Counted from the first letter of the stretch, positions 15,672 through 24,498 are shown. The stretch is 42,837 bases of DNA from Candidatus Accumulibacter appositus (GCA_000585055.1 JEMX01000045.1:41115-83951), one strand, 5' to 3'. Notes: a model not told the origin generated them from the letters alone. Program-made: numbers and translations.

Positions 15672-16730
15672 ATGAAATTACTGTTTTCGCGTTCCTTGAT
15701 GGCTCTGGCCGTGGTCAGCGCTGCATTTGGCAGCAGCTTGAGCCAGGCCGAGGAGAAAGTGCTGAATCTCTATTCGGCGCGGCACTATCAGACTGATGAA
15801 GCCTTGTACGAGGGTTTCACCAAGCAGACCGGAATCACCATCAAGCGTAAGCAGACCGGAATCACCATCAAGCGTATCGAGGGCAAGGAAGACGAGTTGC
15901 TCGAACGGATCCGCAACGAGGGCGCCTACAGCCCGGCGGATGTCCTGCTCACCGTCGATGCCGCGCGGCTGTCCGCCGCGCACGAACTGGGGCTGTTCGC
16001 CGAAGTCAAATCGCCGACGCTCGAAGCGCGAATTCCGGCCAATCTGCGTACCGTCGACTGGTTCTCGTTTTCGACGCGTGCACGCGTCATGGTCTATGCC
16101 AAAGGCGTCGTCAAGCCCGAGGAGGTGCAGAGCTACGACGACCTGGCCAATCCTCGCTTGAAGGGAAAGGTCTGCTCGCGTTCGGGCTCTCATCCCTACA
16201 ACCTGTCACTCATGGCGTCGATCATCGCTCATCAGGGCGAGGCCAAGGCCGAGCAATGGGCGAAGGGGGTGGTGGCCAATTTTGCGCGCGCGCCCAAAGG
16301 CGGGGATACGGATCAGATTCGGGCAGTGGCTGCTGGCGAGTGCGCGGTGGCCGTCGCCAATACCTACTATCTGGCGCGCCTGATGCGTTCGGATAAGCCG
16401 GAAGACCGGCAGACGATAGACAAGATCGGGGTCGTCTGGCCTGACCAGAAGAGCTACGGAGCACACATCAACGTTTCCGGTGGCGGGGTTCTCAAGCACG
16501 CGCCGCACAAGGAAGCGGCGCTCAAGTTCCTCGAGTATCTGGCCAGCGACCAGGCGCAGCGCTATTTCGCCGACGGCAACAACGAGTGGCCGGTGGTGGC
16601 CGGGATCAAGATCGACAATCCGGCGCTGACCGCGCTCGGCAAGTTCAAGGCGGATCCGCTGCCGGTCGGCTCGCTGGCCATGTATCGTGCCAAGGCGCAG
16701 ATCATCTTCGATCAGGTGGGGTATCGCTGA
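15672..16730 (+). CDS. fbpA: Ferric-iron ABC transporter periplasmic binding protein
   Basis: 352 residues. A signal peptide (about 1-26, ending LSQAEEK) is followed by VLNLYSARHYQTDEALYEGF, the hallmark N-terminus of FbpA/FutA/IdiA proteins that bind Fe3+ in the periplasm. Later blocks: the paired-tyrosine region ANTYYLARL, SGGGVLKHAPHKEAALKFLEYL and NEWPVV. GGAGA precedes the ATG, and two Fur-like boxes lie in the promoter. It carries an exact 27-bp in-frame tandem duplication that repeats KQTGITIKR near residues 51-68, not expected in the family. The permease and ATPase genes follow on opposite strands, so the transporter is not one operon here. Confidence 0.93.
   Translation: MKLLFSRSLMALAVVSAAFGSSLSQAEEKVLNLYSARHYQTDEALYEGFTKQTGITIKRKQTGITIKRIEGKEDELLERIRNEGAYSPADVLLTVDAARLSAAHELGLFAEVKSPTLEARIPANLRTVDWFSFSTRARVMVYAKGVVKPEEVQSYDDLANPRLKGKVCSRSGSHPYNLSLMASIIAHQGEAKAEQWAKGVVANFARAPKGGDTDQIRAVAAGECAVAVANTYYLARLMRSDKPEDRQTIDKIGVVWPDQKSYGAHINVSGGGVLKHAPHKEAALKFLEYLASDQAQRYFADGNNEWPVVAGIKIDNPALTALGKFKADPLPVGSLAMYRAKAQIIFDQVGYR
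15822..15875 (+). repeat. 27-bp exact in-frame tandem duplication within fbpA
   Basis: Copies at 15822-15848 and 15849-15875 are identical, giving KQTGITIKR twice. The unit lies in the first lobe, just after the first conserved strand and before IEGKEDELLERI. Perfect identity points to a recent slippage or unequal crossover event, or to an assembly artefact. Confidence 0.95.
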
Positions 16731-16737
16731 TTGCGTT

Positions 16738-16927
16738 AATGTGAAAGTCGCGCAAGCGACGCGCGAAGCTTCCTTCTCCCCTTGCGGGGTGAGGCGGGGA
16801 ATTCAGGGAGCATGCTCCCCGCCCGGCGAACGATTCCGGCGTGCGAGCCGGAATCCCCACTTCAAGATAAGAGGGGAGCGGTCATGACTTTAATGATCTG
16901 GGTTCGCTCGACAGGTCATGACCGTTA
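16738..16927 (+). repeat. Modular intergenic repeat, A-B-C form
   Basis: Fills the gap between the convergent fbpA and fbpB. Module A has GTCGC-gcaa-GCGAC at 16748-16761. The linker CTTCTCCCCTTGCGGGGTGAGG follows, in short form similar to the other copies. Module B has the palindrome GGGAGCATGCTCCC (16806-16819) and the hairpin GATTCCGGC-gtgcga-GCCGGAATC (16832-16855). Module C (16879-16927) has GTCATGACTTTAATGATCTG and ends GTCATGACCGTTA, 24 bases before the fbpB stop. It may terminate transcription from both sides. Confidence 0.8.
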
Positions 16928-16951
16928 ATTGCACCGATTGCCGCAGCGTCG

Positions 16952-18586
16952 TCAGCGATGGCGGCGCGAAATCTCGCGTGACAGCGCGATCAGCGGCAGC
17001 AGTCCGACGACGACGATGGCCAGTGACGCAGCGGCTGCTTCCGCGAGTCGTTCGTCGGAGGCCAGCGTATAGGCTTGCGTGGCCAGGGTATCGAAATCGA
17101 AGGGGCGCATCACCAGCGTCGCCGGCAACTCCTTCATGACGTCGACGAAAACCAGCAGGCCTGCGGTGAACAGGCTGCCGCGCAGGATCGGCAGGTGCAC
17201 CCGGCGCAGCGTCGCGCCCTGCCCGAGGCCGAGGCTGCGTGCGGCATCATCCATGTTCGGGGTGATCTTCGCCAGGCTGGTGCTCACCGTCTGCAAGGCG
17301 ATCGCCAGGAAACGTACCAGGTAGGCGTAGATCAGCGCCGCGATACCGCCGGTGAGCAGCAGGCCGGGGTTGCCGCCGAACCAGTCCTGCCATTGCCCGG
17401 CCAGCCAGATGTCCAGGCGGCTGACCGGGATCAGCACTCCAACGGCGATCACCGAACCGGGGACGGCGTAGCCGAGGCTGACCAGACGGTTGAGGGCGCG
17501 CGCCAGCAGTCCTCTCGACAGGCGTGCGCCGTAGGCGAGCAGCACCGCCAGCGAGACGGCGATGATTGCCGTCAGGCCGGCGAGCACAAAGCTGTTGCGC
17601 ACCATGACGAAGAAGTGCTCGCCAAAGCGCGCCTCGCCGTTGGCCAGGGCCAGACGCAGCAGCAGGTAGGCCGGCAGCAGGAAACCGATCAGCAGCGGTA
17701 GCGCGCACAGCGCGCTGGCCAGCCAGCCGCGCCAGCCCGACAGTTGCTGGCCGGTGCGTGGTCGGTTGCGTGCGGTGGTGTTGTAGAAGCGCGAGCGGCC
17801 GCGCGAGAGACGTTCGATTGCCAGCAACAGCATCACGAAGCCGAGCAGCGCCGCCGCCAGTTGCGCTGCGGCAATCCGATCGCCGAGCGAGAACCAGGCC
17901 CGATAGATGCCGGTGGTGAAGGTCTGCACGCCGAAATAGGAAACGGTCCCGTAGTCGGCGAGGGTTTCCATCAGCGCCAGCGCGGCTCCGGCGGCGACGG
18001 CGGGCCGGGCCAGCGGCAGCGAGACGCGAAAGAAACTGCGCCAGGGTCCGAGACCAAGCGTGCGCGAGGCTTCGAGCATGCCGCTGGCACGCTCGATGAA
18101 AGCCGTGCGGGTGAGCAGATAGACGTAGGGATAAAGAACGAAGACGAACATCCCGGCCGCGCCGCCCAGGCTGCGCACTTCCGGAAACCAGTAGTCGGCC
18201 TTGCTCCAGCCGAAGAACTCGCGCAAGAAGGTCTGCAGGGGGCCGACGAACTGCAGGAAGTCGGTATACACGTACGCCAGGACGTAGGCCGGCATGGCCA
18301 GCGGCAAGACCAATGCCCACTCGAAGAGGCGCCGGCCGGGAAATGAATGCATTGTCGTCAGCCAGGCCGTGCCGACGCCAACGACGACCACACCCACCCC
18401 GACGGTCAGGCATAGCAGCAGGGTGTTGGCGACGTAATCCGGCAGCACGGTGGCCGCCAGATGCGACCAGGTCGCGCCGGTACCGCCGCTGAGGAGCTTG
18501 GTCAGCACGCTGGCCACCGGCAGGCCGACCAGGGCGGCAACGGTGACAGAAACGACGAGCAGGGGGTTGAGCGGTGAGCGGATCAT
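16952..18586 (-). CDS. fbpB: Ferric-iron ABC transporter permease, fused two-domain
   Basis: 544 residues with about 12 hydrophobic segments, arranged as two copies of the binding-protein-dependent permease domain, as in FbpB/FutB. The cytoplasmic EAA loops that contact the ATPase are visible in each half: EASRTLGLGPWRSFFRVSLP (first) and AARSLGLGQGATLRRVHLP (second). It moves Fe3+ across the inner membrane with FbpA and FbpC. The ATG at 18586 has no clear ribosome binding site, and a Fur-like box lies only 14 bases upstream, so the message may be leaderless or nearly so. It is divergent from fbpC and convergent with fbpA. Confidence 0.92.
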   Translation of the reverse strand: MIRSPLNPLLVVSVTVAALVGLPVASVLTKLLSGGTGATWSHLAATVLPDYVANTLLLCLTVGVGVVVVGVGTAWLTTMHSFPGRRLFEWALVLPLAMPAYVLAYVYTDFLQFVGPLQTFLREFFGWSKADYWFPEVRSLGGAAGMFVFVLYPYVYLLTRTAFIERASGMLEASRTLGLGPWRSFFRVSLPLARPAVAAGAALALMETLADYGTVSYFGVQTFTTGIYRAWFSLGDRIAAAQLAAALLGFVMLLLAIERLSRGRSRFYNTTARNRPRTGQQLSGWRGWLASALCALPLLIGFLLPAYLLLRLALANGEARFGEHFFVMVRNSFVLAGLTAIIAVSLAVLLAYGARLSRGLLARALNRLVSLGYAVPGSVIAVGVLIPVSRLDIWLAGQWQDWFGGNPGLLLTGGIAALIYAYLVRFLAIALQTVSTSLAKITPNMDDAARSLGLGQGATLRRVHLPILRGSLFTAGLLVFVDVMKELPATLVMRPFDFDTLATQAYTLASDERLAEAAAASLAIVVVGLLPLIALSREISRRHR

Positions 18587-18599
18587 GATTCAAGCGCGT

Positions 18600-18618
18600 A
18601 AATGAGAATTATAATTGA
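18600..18618. promoter_or_regulatory. Fur-like box between fbpB and fbpC
   Basis: Contains AATGAGAATTATAATT, 12 of 16 matches to the Fur core by eye. The AATTATAATT centre is itself palindromic and supplies a TATAAT on each strand, so one site could govern divergent transcription of fbpB (start 18586) and fbpC (start 18808). Confidence 0.65.
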
Positions 18619-18807
18619 CAAGTTGCCGCTGCCGGCTGGCCGCGCGGAGGTTTGCCCCCAGGCAGGCATCGGCAAGCGGCGGGCAGAGCACACGCAGCCA
18701 AGCATCCACCGACCCACCGCCGTCGCGATCCAGCCAAGACTCACCCAGCTTTCGCCGAATCCTCAGCTACTTCCCACCCACTACCACCCACACTTCAGCA
18801 GGCTTCG

Positions 18808-19917
18808 ATGGCCCATCTCGAACTCGAAGGAATCGTCCAGCGCTACGGCTCGCATACCGTCGTCGATGGCGTCGGCTTCAGTGTCGAAACGGGCACCATC
18901 GCCTGCCTGCTCGGCCCCTCGGGTTGCGGAAAAACGACGCTGCTGCGCTGCATCGCCGGCTTTGAAGCGATCGCCGCCGGCGAAATCCGCGTGCAGGGCA
19001 GGGCCGTCAGCCGCAGCGGCTGGCGCTTGCCGCCCGAGAAGCGCGAGATCGGCATGGTCTTTCAGGATTACGCGCTGTTTCCGCATCTGACGGTGGCGGC
19101 CAACGTCGGCTTTGGTCTTGCTGCGCTGGCCGGCGAGCAGCGCAAGGAGCGTGTCAGCGAGCTCCTGGCGACGGTCGGCCTCGATGGTCAGGGCGGCAAG
19201 TACCCGCATGAGCTGTCCGGGGGGCAGCAGCAGCGTGTGGCGCTGGCCCGCGCGCTGGCGCCGCAACCGCAATTGTTGCTCCTCGACGAGCCTTTCTCCA
19301 ATCTCGACGTCGGTCTGCGCGAGCGCCTGTCGCTCGAAGTGCGCGATGTGCTCAAGCGCCAGAATATCACCGCCGTGCTGGTCACCCACGATCAGCACGA
19401 AGCCTTTGCCATGGCCGACGAAGTCGGCGTCATGGCCGGCGGCATCATTCAGCAATGGGATAGTCCGTATCGCCTGTACCATCAGCCGGTCAACCGCTTT
19501 GTCGCCGATTTCGTCGGGCAGGGCGTGTTCATGGCCGGCATCGTCATCGATGAGCGCCGGGTGCAGGTCGAACTCGGCGTTCTTGAATCGCGTCTGCCGC
19601 TCGAATGCAGCCAAGGTTGCGGCACCTGTGGCAAGGGTTGCGGCGTCGAAGTGCTGCTGCGTCCCGATGACATCGTTCACGACGATCGCAGCAAGATGCT
19701 CGCCGAAGTCCGGCTCAAGGCTTTTCGTGGCGCGGAAATTCTCTATACCCTGAAGCTGGCCAGTGGTGTCGAAGTCCTGTCGCTGGTTCCCTCGCATCAC
19801 GACCACGCCATTGGCGAGCAAATCGGCATCCGCCTCGACGTCGATCACGTCGTTGCCTTCAAGGCGCCGATCCACAGTTTCGCGCCCATCGCGCAGGGCA
19901 TCCAGTTCCACCGATGA
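18808..19917 (+). CDS. fbpC: Ferric-iron ABC transporter ATPase
   Basis: 369 residues from the ATG at 18808 ([14 protein letters not shown]), where family similarity begins; the upstream extension is proline-rich and unlikely. Walker [11 protein letters not shown]-loop [14 protein letters not shown], signature [15 protein letters not shown], Walker [13 protein letters not shown] and H-loop [13 protein letters not shown] are intact. A C-terminal TOBE-like domain includes [12 protein letters not shown]. Just before it lies a cysteine cluster, C267-x3-C271-x2-C274-x3-C278, which could bind iron or a cluster and regulate transport (inference). The 220-base leader to fbpB holds a Fur-like box. The stop overlaps aat by 4 bases. 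Confidence 0.93.
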   Translation: MAHLELEGIVQRYGSHTVVDGVGFSVETGTIACLLGPSGCGKTTLLRCIAGFEAIAAGEIRVQGRAVSRSGWRLPPEKREIGMVFQDYALFPHLTVAANVGFGLAALAGEQRKERVSELLATVGLDGQGGKYPHELSGGQQQRVALARALAPQPQLLLLDEPFSNLDVGLRERLSLEVRDVLKRQNITAVLVTHDQHEAFAMADEVGVMAGGIIQQWDSPYRLYHQPVNRFVADFVGQGVFMAGIVIDERRVQVELGVLESRLPLECSQGCGTCGKGCGVEVLLRPDDIVHDDRSKMLAEVRLKAFRGAEILYTLKLASGVEVLSLVPSHHDHAIGEQIGIRLDVDHVVAFKAPIHSFAPIAQGIQFHR

Positions 19918-20621
19918 TTCCCTGGCTCGAAGGCAAAGCTCCCTTTCCGCCACTGGAACTGGCGCTGCACGAGCCCAACGGCCTGCTCTGTGCGGGCGGC
20001 GACCTGTCACCGCAACGGCTGCTCAACGCCTACCAGCACGGCATTTTCCCCTGGTACGCTAGCGGCGAACCGATCCTCTGGTGGAGTCCGGATCCGCGCA
20101 TGGTCCTTGATCCTGCCGACTTCCGCATCTCGCGCTCCCTGCGCCGCCGCCTGCGGGCCGGCCGCTACCAGGTGAAACTGGACAGCGACTTCCCGGCGGT
20201 CATCCGCGCCTGCGCCGAAGCGCCACGCGAAGGGCAGGACGGGACCTGGATTTCTCGTGAGATGCAGCACGCCTACTGGCAGTTGGCGCAACTCGGTTTC
20301 GCGCACTCGGTCGAGACCTGGAGCGATGGCCAGCTGGTGGGAGGCCTGTACGGCATGGCCATCGGGCGCATGTTTTACGGAGAATCGATGTTCGCGCTGA
20401 CCACCGATGCCTCGAAGATCGCCGCTGCACACCTCGCCCGTTTCCTTGAGAGTGAGGGATACGGCATGATCGATTGCCAGATGAAAACCGCGCATTTGGC
20501 CTCTCTCGGCGCGCGTGAAATCCCGCGTGCTGATTTCATGGACCGTTTGCGCGCGCTGGTCGCCGTGCCCTGGCAGCCCGGTCGATGGCCGGCCGACGGC
20601 GCCAGCCAGGCCTGGAGCTAG
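19914..20621 (+). CDS. aat: Leucyl/phenylalanyl-tRNA--protein transferase Aat
   Basis: 235 residues, the family size. Transfers Leu or Phe from tRNA to proteins with N-terminal Lys or Arg, marking them for ClpS/ClpAP degradation in the cytoplasm. Conserved blocks: [79 protein letters not shown] and [19 protein letters not shown]. It overlaps fbpC by ATGA and is followed 4 bases later by bpt, so N-degron enzymes share a transcript with an iron-transport ATPase. Confidence 0.97.
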   Translation: MIPWLEGKAPFPPLELALHEPNGLLCAGGDLSPQRLLNAYQHGIFPWYASGEPILWWSPDPRMVLDPADFRISRSLRRRLRAGRYQVKLDSDFPAVIRACAEAPREGQDGTWISREMQHAYWQLAQLGFAHSVETWSDGQLVGGLYGMAIGRMFYGESMFALTTDASKIAAAHLARFLESEGYGMIDCQMKTAHLASLGAREIPRADFMDRLRALVAVPWQPGRWPADGASQAWS

Positions 20622-20625
20622 CTAC

Positions 20626-21375
20626 ATGGCGCGCCTCAATGACTCCGAGCTGCCGTTCTCACTGCTCCAGTTTTACTCGACAGCGCCTTACACCTGCAGC
20701 TACCTGGCGGGTGAGCGGGCGCGTTCGCAGGTCGCCGCACCCAGCCATCTGATCAGCACCGAGGTTTACGGCGAACTCGTGCGCAGCGGCTTTCGCCGTA
20801 GCGGACTGTTTACCTACCGGCCGAAATGCGACCACTGTCAGGCCTGCATCCCGGTACGCATTCCGGTCGAGCTGTTCCAGCCCAACCGAAGCCAGCGGCG
20901 TAGTGTGCGCATGCACGCGCGCTTGCAGGCGCGCGAGTTGCCGCTGCGCTTCAATGAGCAGCACTATCAGCTCTATCTGCGTTACCAGGCGGCGCGCCAC
21001 GCCGGCGGTGGCATGGATGAGGACAGCCATGACCAGTATGCGCATTTCCTGCTGCAGAGCCGTGTCGACACGCGTCTGATCGAATTCACCGACAACGGCA
21101 TCCTGCGCATGGTGAGCATCCTGGATGTGCTCAACGACGGTCTTTCGTCCGTCTACACCTTTTACGATCCGGATATCTCCGCGGCCAGTTTCGGCACCTA
21201 CAACATCGTCTGGCAGATCAGCCAGTGTGCGGCCAACAGGCTTCCTTATCTGTACCTTGGTTACTGGATCCGTGACAGCCGGAAAATGGCCTACAAGGCC
21301 AACTTCAAGTCCATCGAAGGCTTGTTCGACCGGCAGTGGGTTGATCTGCACGCGCACCTGGGAGCGGGGGCTTAG
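20626..21375 (+). CDS. bpt: Aspartate/glutamate leucyltransferase Bpt
   Basis: 249 residues from the ATG at 20626, directly after aat; the longer frame runs inside aat. Bpt (Ate1-like) moves Leu from tRNA to proteins with N-terminal Asp or Glu, extending the N-degron pathway. Seen: [21 protein letters not shown] at the N-terminus, [26 protein letters not shown] with the conserved cysteines, and [10 protein letters not shown], then [19 protein letters not shown] near the end. The aat-bpt pair is the usual arrangement in beta- and gammaproteobacteria. Confidence 0.95.
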   Translation: MARLNDSELPFSLLQFYSTAPYTCSYLAGERARSQVAAPSHLISTEVYGELVRSGFRRSGLFTYRPKCDHCQACIPVRIPVELFQPNRSQRRSVRMHARLQARELPLRFNEQHYQLYLRYQAARHAGGGMDEDSHDQYAHFLLQSRVDTRLIEFTDNGILRMVSILDVLNDGLSSVYTFYDPDISAASFGTYNIVWQISQCAANRLPYLYLGYWIRDSRKMAYKANFKSIEGLFDRQWVDLHAHLGAGA

Positions 21376-21508
21376 TCGGGCGCGCTGTTCCGATATGACG
21401 CGCGCTTGCGCTTTCTGCTCCGCTGCTCATCATCCATTTCCCGCAAGAAGAGAACTGCTGCCGCGCGTGTCCGTCGAGCAGCCTTTGCTGAGCCCTCGCG
21501 CCGGATGT

Positions 21509-23206
21509 TCAGGCTGAGAAGACGCTTGCCGCTTCACTGCTGGGCGTGTCGTCGGTGGCGAGCACCTCGAACAAGGTCGCCATTCCCTTCGCCGCGTGCT
21601 CAAGGGCTTTCGCGTCCTGCTCGCTGACACTGCCAGGGGCTGCCTGGATGCGTTGCGAGATGTCGAGAACGCGCTCGCCATGCTGCAGCAGGCGGGCGCG
21701 GATGCCGTTGAGCAGCTGCAGTTTGGCGATTCCGGCGGCGCGCAGATCGCGCATCGCTTCGTCCTTTTCTTCATCGCTGCTGGCGCTGGCCAGCTCGCGC
21801 CGCGCATTGACCTCGGCCATCGATTCCTTCCACCAGCGCATGAAGGTCGCCCGGTGGTCGACCAGTGAGTTCAGTGATTCCCCCATGGCGTTGATTTCGT
21901 TGCGTCCGCCGCTGACCGTCGGGACGCGGCGCGTCGGGCTGCCGTAGGCCAGGTCGTCGAGCAGCCCGGCCATCAGCCGAACGCGGTGCACGATACGCAG
22001 GGTGATCACCACCGCCAGGAGTGCGCCGAGAACGATGGCGCAAGCGACGACGATCAGGCTGAGCCGGCTGCGGGCTTCCGACGACTCGGTGATTTCCGCA
22101 ACGCGGCTGGCCATCATCTGATTGGCCTGGTCTACGTTCTTCTTGACCAGTGGCGCGACCAGATCGGCGGCGGCACTCATCTCGCGGCTCAGCGTGCCGA
22201 TGCTGTTGCTTTGCTCGACGAGGGCCAGGAAGTCCTGCTGATAGTCGTGCAGCAGGCCGAACAGTAGTGACTTATCGGCATCGGCGATCAGGGAGCTGGC
22301 AATTTGCGCGCGAATGGCGTCGGCAAGGGCGACGACCATCGGCGGGTAGGAGTCATCGCCTCGCAGCAGGAAGTCCTTCTCTCGCCGCCTGAGCTGCAGG
22401 ACGCTGGCTTCCAGCTCGGCGACGTGATAGGCATTGAGGATGGCTTCGATACGGTGCGCCGCATCACGGAAAGGGCCCTTGCCGCCGCTGATGTTGCCGC
22501 CCTTGAGCGCTTTCTCCGCGTAGGGCTCGAAGCTCGTCGCGTATACCGTCAGCTCGGCCAGCAGTTCCTGGCGGACCGCCTCCTGAAGCGCCGACGTCTC
22601 CAGCAGCTGGCGAAACTCGGCGATCAGCCGGCGGACCAGGTCGCGGTAGGCTGAGTCCTGGCGCAAGGCCAGATCCTTCTCGCTGCGGCGAATCTGCAGT
22701 AGTTGGGTGTATAGGCGGTCGACGTTGTAGTTGGCCGCAAGCGCCTGCAGGCGATGGACTTTATCGCGGAAAGCGCCTTGCAGCCCCGAGTCTTCGTCGA
22801 GCCCCATGATTCGCCAGGCGTCGGCAACGGCGTGGAAACGCTCCTCATAGGTGCTCAGCAGATCCTGCAGGGCTGCTGCGGTCTGCCGCGAGTCCTGGTC
22901 GACCGCGGCCAGTGCCGCCACTTTGTCGTGCAATGTCTGCAAGCGTTTGTCGGTTTCTTCGGCGAAGGCTTCCTGGTGCTCGATGAGGAAGCGTTTTTCG
23001 GCGTCACGTACGGCTGCCAGCTCGATCTCGATCTCCAGCGCCAGCGACTTCCTCACTTCGAAAACCTGCAGTTGCCGGTAGTCGCCGAGCACCGTAGCCA
23101 GGGTCTGATGATAGTGCCAGACGACGCCGATAAAGAGCAGGCCGACGAGGGTGAAGCCGAGGCCGATTTTTTCACCAATGCGTAGTCTGCTGAAGAACTT
23201 GTCCAC
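21509..23206 (-). CDS. HBM-HAMP membrane sensor without recognised output domain
   Basis: 565 residues from a GTG at 23206, chosen because AAGGAGG sits 5 bases upstream. A membrane segment (about 10-32) precedes a long helical periplasmic region with two similar modules, RRSEKDLALRQDSAY and RRREKDFLLRGDDSY, as in helical bimodular (HBM) sensors of McpS type. A second membrane segment (LIVVACAIVLGALLAVVITL) and a HAMP-like stretch follow. The last 120 residues are helical and charged, without the MCP signalling tip, kinase or GGDEF domain. It may bind small carboxylates and pass the signal to a partner protein. The next gene upstream on the other strand is a small conserved protein across a repeat array. 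Confidence 0.8.
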   Translation of the reverse strand: MDKFFSRLRIGEKIGLGFTLVGLLFIGVVWHYHQTLATVLGDYRQLQVFEVRKSLALEIEIELAAVRDAEKRFLIEHQEAFAEETDKRLQTLHDKVAALAAVDQDSRQTAAALQDLLSTYEERFHAVADAWRIMGLDEDSGLQGAFRDKVHRLQALAANYNVDRLYTQLLQIRRSEKDLALRQDSAYRDLVRRLIAEFRQLLETSALQEAVRQELLAELTVYATSFEPYAEKALKGGNISGGKGPFRDAAHRIEAILNAYHVAELEASVLQLRRREKDFLLRGDDSYPPMVVALADAIRAQIASSLIADADKSLLFGLLHDYQQDFLALVEQSNSIGTLSREMSAAADLVAPLVKKNVDQANQMMASRVAEITESSEARSRLSLIVVACAIVLGALLAVVITLRIVHRVRLMAGLLDDLAYGSPTRRVPTVSGGRNEINAMGESLNSLVDHRATFMRWWKESMAEVNARRELASASSDEEKDEAMRDLRAAGIAKLQLLNGIRARLLQHGERVLDISQRIQAAPGSVSEQDAKALEHAAKGMATLFEVLATDDTPSSEAASVFSA

Positions 23207-23211
23207 CTCTG

Positions 23212-23218
23212 CCTCCTT
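23212..23218 (-). promoter_or_regulatory. Strong ribosome binding site deciding a GTG start
   Basis: AAGGAGG on the minus strand with 5 bases (CAGAG) before GTG at 23206. This fixes the start of the HBM-HAMP gene 17 codons inside the longest open frame, whose ATG at 23257 has no such site. Confidence 0.85.
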
Positions 23219-23458
23219 TGCTTTATCTCCAGACCCGTCGCGGCAGTCAGTGCGCAAGCGCTCCGTCCGCTGGTCGGTTCTGGTGCGGCCGGGTGGCTGC
23301 TGGTACGTGCTGGGCGCGCAAGCGCTAGATGGTAGGTCGTGTATGTGTCGAAAGCATGACGGTCGGCCTTGCCGCGCGCGGCGCAGGCAAGCCGTGACCG
23401 CCTTGGCGAGGCCGCCGAGATCGCGGCCCTATCGGAAAAATGGTGTTATATTCGTCAC

Positions 23459-23977
23459 TAAGGGTGATGACACGAAGGGATACCCCAGATCATGAAATTC
23501 ATGACCGCCGCCTCCACTTGCAGTGCGCATTCCGGCTTGCACGCCGGACTCGTTCGACGGGCAGGAGGCATGCTCCCTGAATTCCCCGTCTCCACTTGCA
23601 GTGCGCATTCCGGCTTGCACGCCGGAATCGTTCGACGGGCAGGAAGCATGCTCCCTGAATTCCCCGTCTCCACTTGCAGTGCGCATTCCGGCTTGCACGC
23701 CGGACTCGTTCGACGGGCAGGGAGCATGCTCCCTGAATTCCCCGTCTCCACTTGCAGTGCGCATTCCGGCTTGCACGCCGGAACCGTTCGACGGGCAGGG
23801 AGCATGCTCCCTGAATTCCCCGTCTCCACTTGCAGTGCGCGTTCCGGCTTGCACGCCGGAACCGTTCGACGGGCAGGGAGCATGCTCCCTGAATTCCCCG
23901 TCTCACCCCCCGGCCCTTCTCGCGCCGAGGTGAGGAAGGAGTTTCGTGAGTCGCATGCGCGACTTCCACGGTAAGAA
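23459..23977 (-). repeat. Modular intergenic repeat, A-B5-C form, minus orientation
   Basis: Read on the minus strand: module A with AGTCGC-gcat-GCGACT (near 23947-23964), a linker rich in CTCC and GGG, five B modules (23513-23902) and module C (23459-23508) with TCATGAATTTCATGATCTGG. Same order as the copy at 16738. Unlike the other three copies it lies between divergent genes, upstream of the 23992 gene, so it cannot simply be a terminator of convergent genes. Confidence 0.85.
23513..23902 (-). repeat. Five tandem 78-bp units (B modules)
   Basis: Units begin at 23513, 23591, 23669, 23747 and 23825, exactly 78 bases apart and nearly identical. Each holds a hairpin (TTCCGGC-TTGCAC-GCCGGAA in its fullest form) and a palindrome, CAGGGAGCATGCTCCCTG in units 3-5, followed by GAATTC. 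Because 78 is divisible by 3, all frames stay open and create false repetitive ORFs. There are no unique spacers, so this is not a CRISPR. Confidence 0.95.
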
Positions 23978-23991
23978 GCCGAGGAGTGGCG

Positions 23992-24498
23992 ATGGATCCG
24001 GGCATCGTTTACACCAAAACGTCCAAGGGACTCGACGAGATCAGATGGCGTCGGCACAAGCTGCCGGCCCGCTTGCGGGCGCTGTTGATTACCATTGACG
24101 GGAAGTCCACCGCCGCGGCGCTGGTTCGCCGCTTCTCCTCTCCGGCACAGGCCGCGACCGGCATTGCCGGCCTGCTCGCTTGCGGTTTCATCGAGGTCGC
24201 CGCGACGGCGGCCGGCGACTCATCGGCAGATCCGATCGTGTCCGCGCGGCAGTTCATGCGCAACAGCCTGCTCGCCGCCATGGGATCGGACGCGGATTAC
24301 TTCAGCGCCAGCCTAGACGCAGCGCGCAGCCTCGAAGATATCGCTGAACTGGCGTCAGAATTCCTGGATGTCGTGCGTGCAGGTGGCGATGGTAATGCCG
24401 CCAATGCCTTCATCGCCGGGCTGCGGAATTTCGGCATCGTCCAGGACGCCGGCCGGCTTTCGCCGGACGAGTCGCCTGCGCCAAAAGGCGGCGCCTGA
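23992..24498 (+). CDS. Small conserved protein of unknown function
   Basis: 168 residues. I prefer the ATG at 23992 (MDPGIVYTKTSKG), with GAGGAG at 23981-23986, over the GTG at 23986. The N-terminal part, IVYTKTSKGLDEI..R.HKLPARLRALLITIDGKSTAAALV, resembles a winged-helix-like N-terminal module I know from other betaproteobacterial hypothetical proteins. The second half is helical (SLEDIAELASEFLDVV). No signal peptide or membrane segment, so it is cytoplasmic. It is divergent from the HBM-HAMP sensor and could be its partner, but nothing in the sequence proves this. Confidence 0.75.
   Translation: MDPGIVYTKTSKGLDEIRWRRHKLPARLRALLITIDGKSTAAALVRRFSSPAQAATGIAGLLACGFIEVAATAAGDSSADPIVSARQFMRNSLLAAMGSDADYFSASLDAARSLEDIAELASEFLDVVRAGGDGNAANAFIAGLRNFGIVQDAGRLSPDESPAPKGGA

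Noticed and set aside
18652..18807. N-terminal extension of FbpC
   Set aside because: Proline- and arginine-rich, absent from the family, and it would run through the Fur-controlled leader; the ATG at 18808 begins the conserved domain.
23513..23902. CRISPR array
   Set aside because: Units are contiguous and nearly identical over the whole 78 bases, without unique spacers, and no cas genes are nearby.
23429..24057. Several repetitive open frames of 136-199 codons on both strands
   Set aside because: The 78-bp period is a multiple of three, so every frame without a stop in one unit stays open over five units. No ribosome binding sites and no family similarity; they are by-products of the repeat array.
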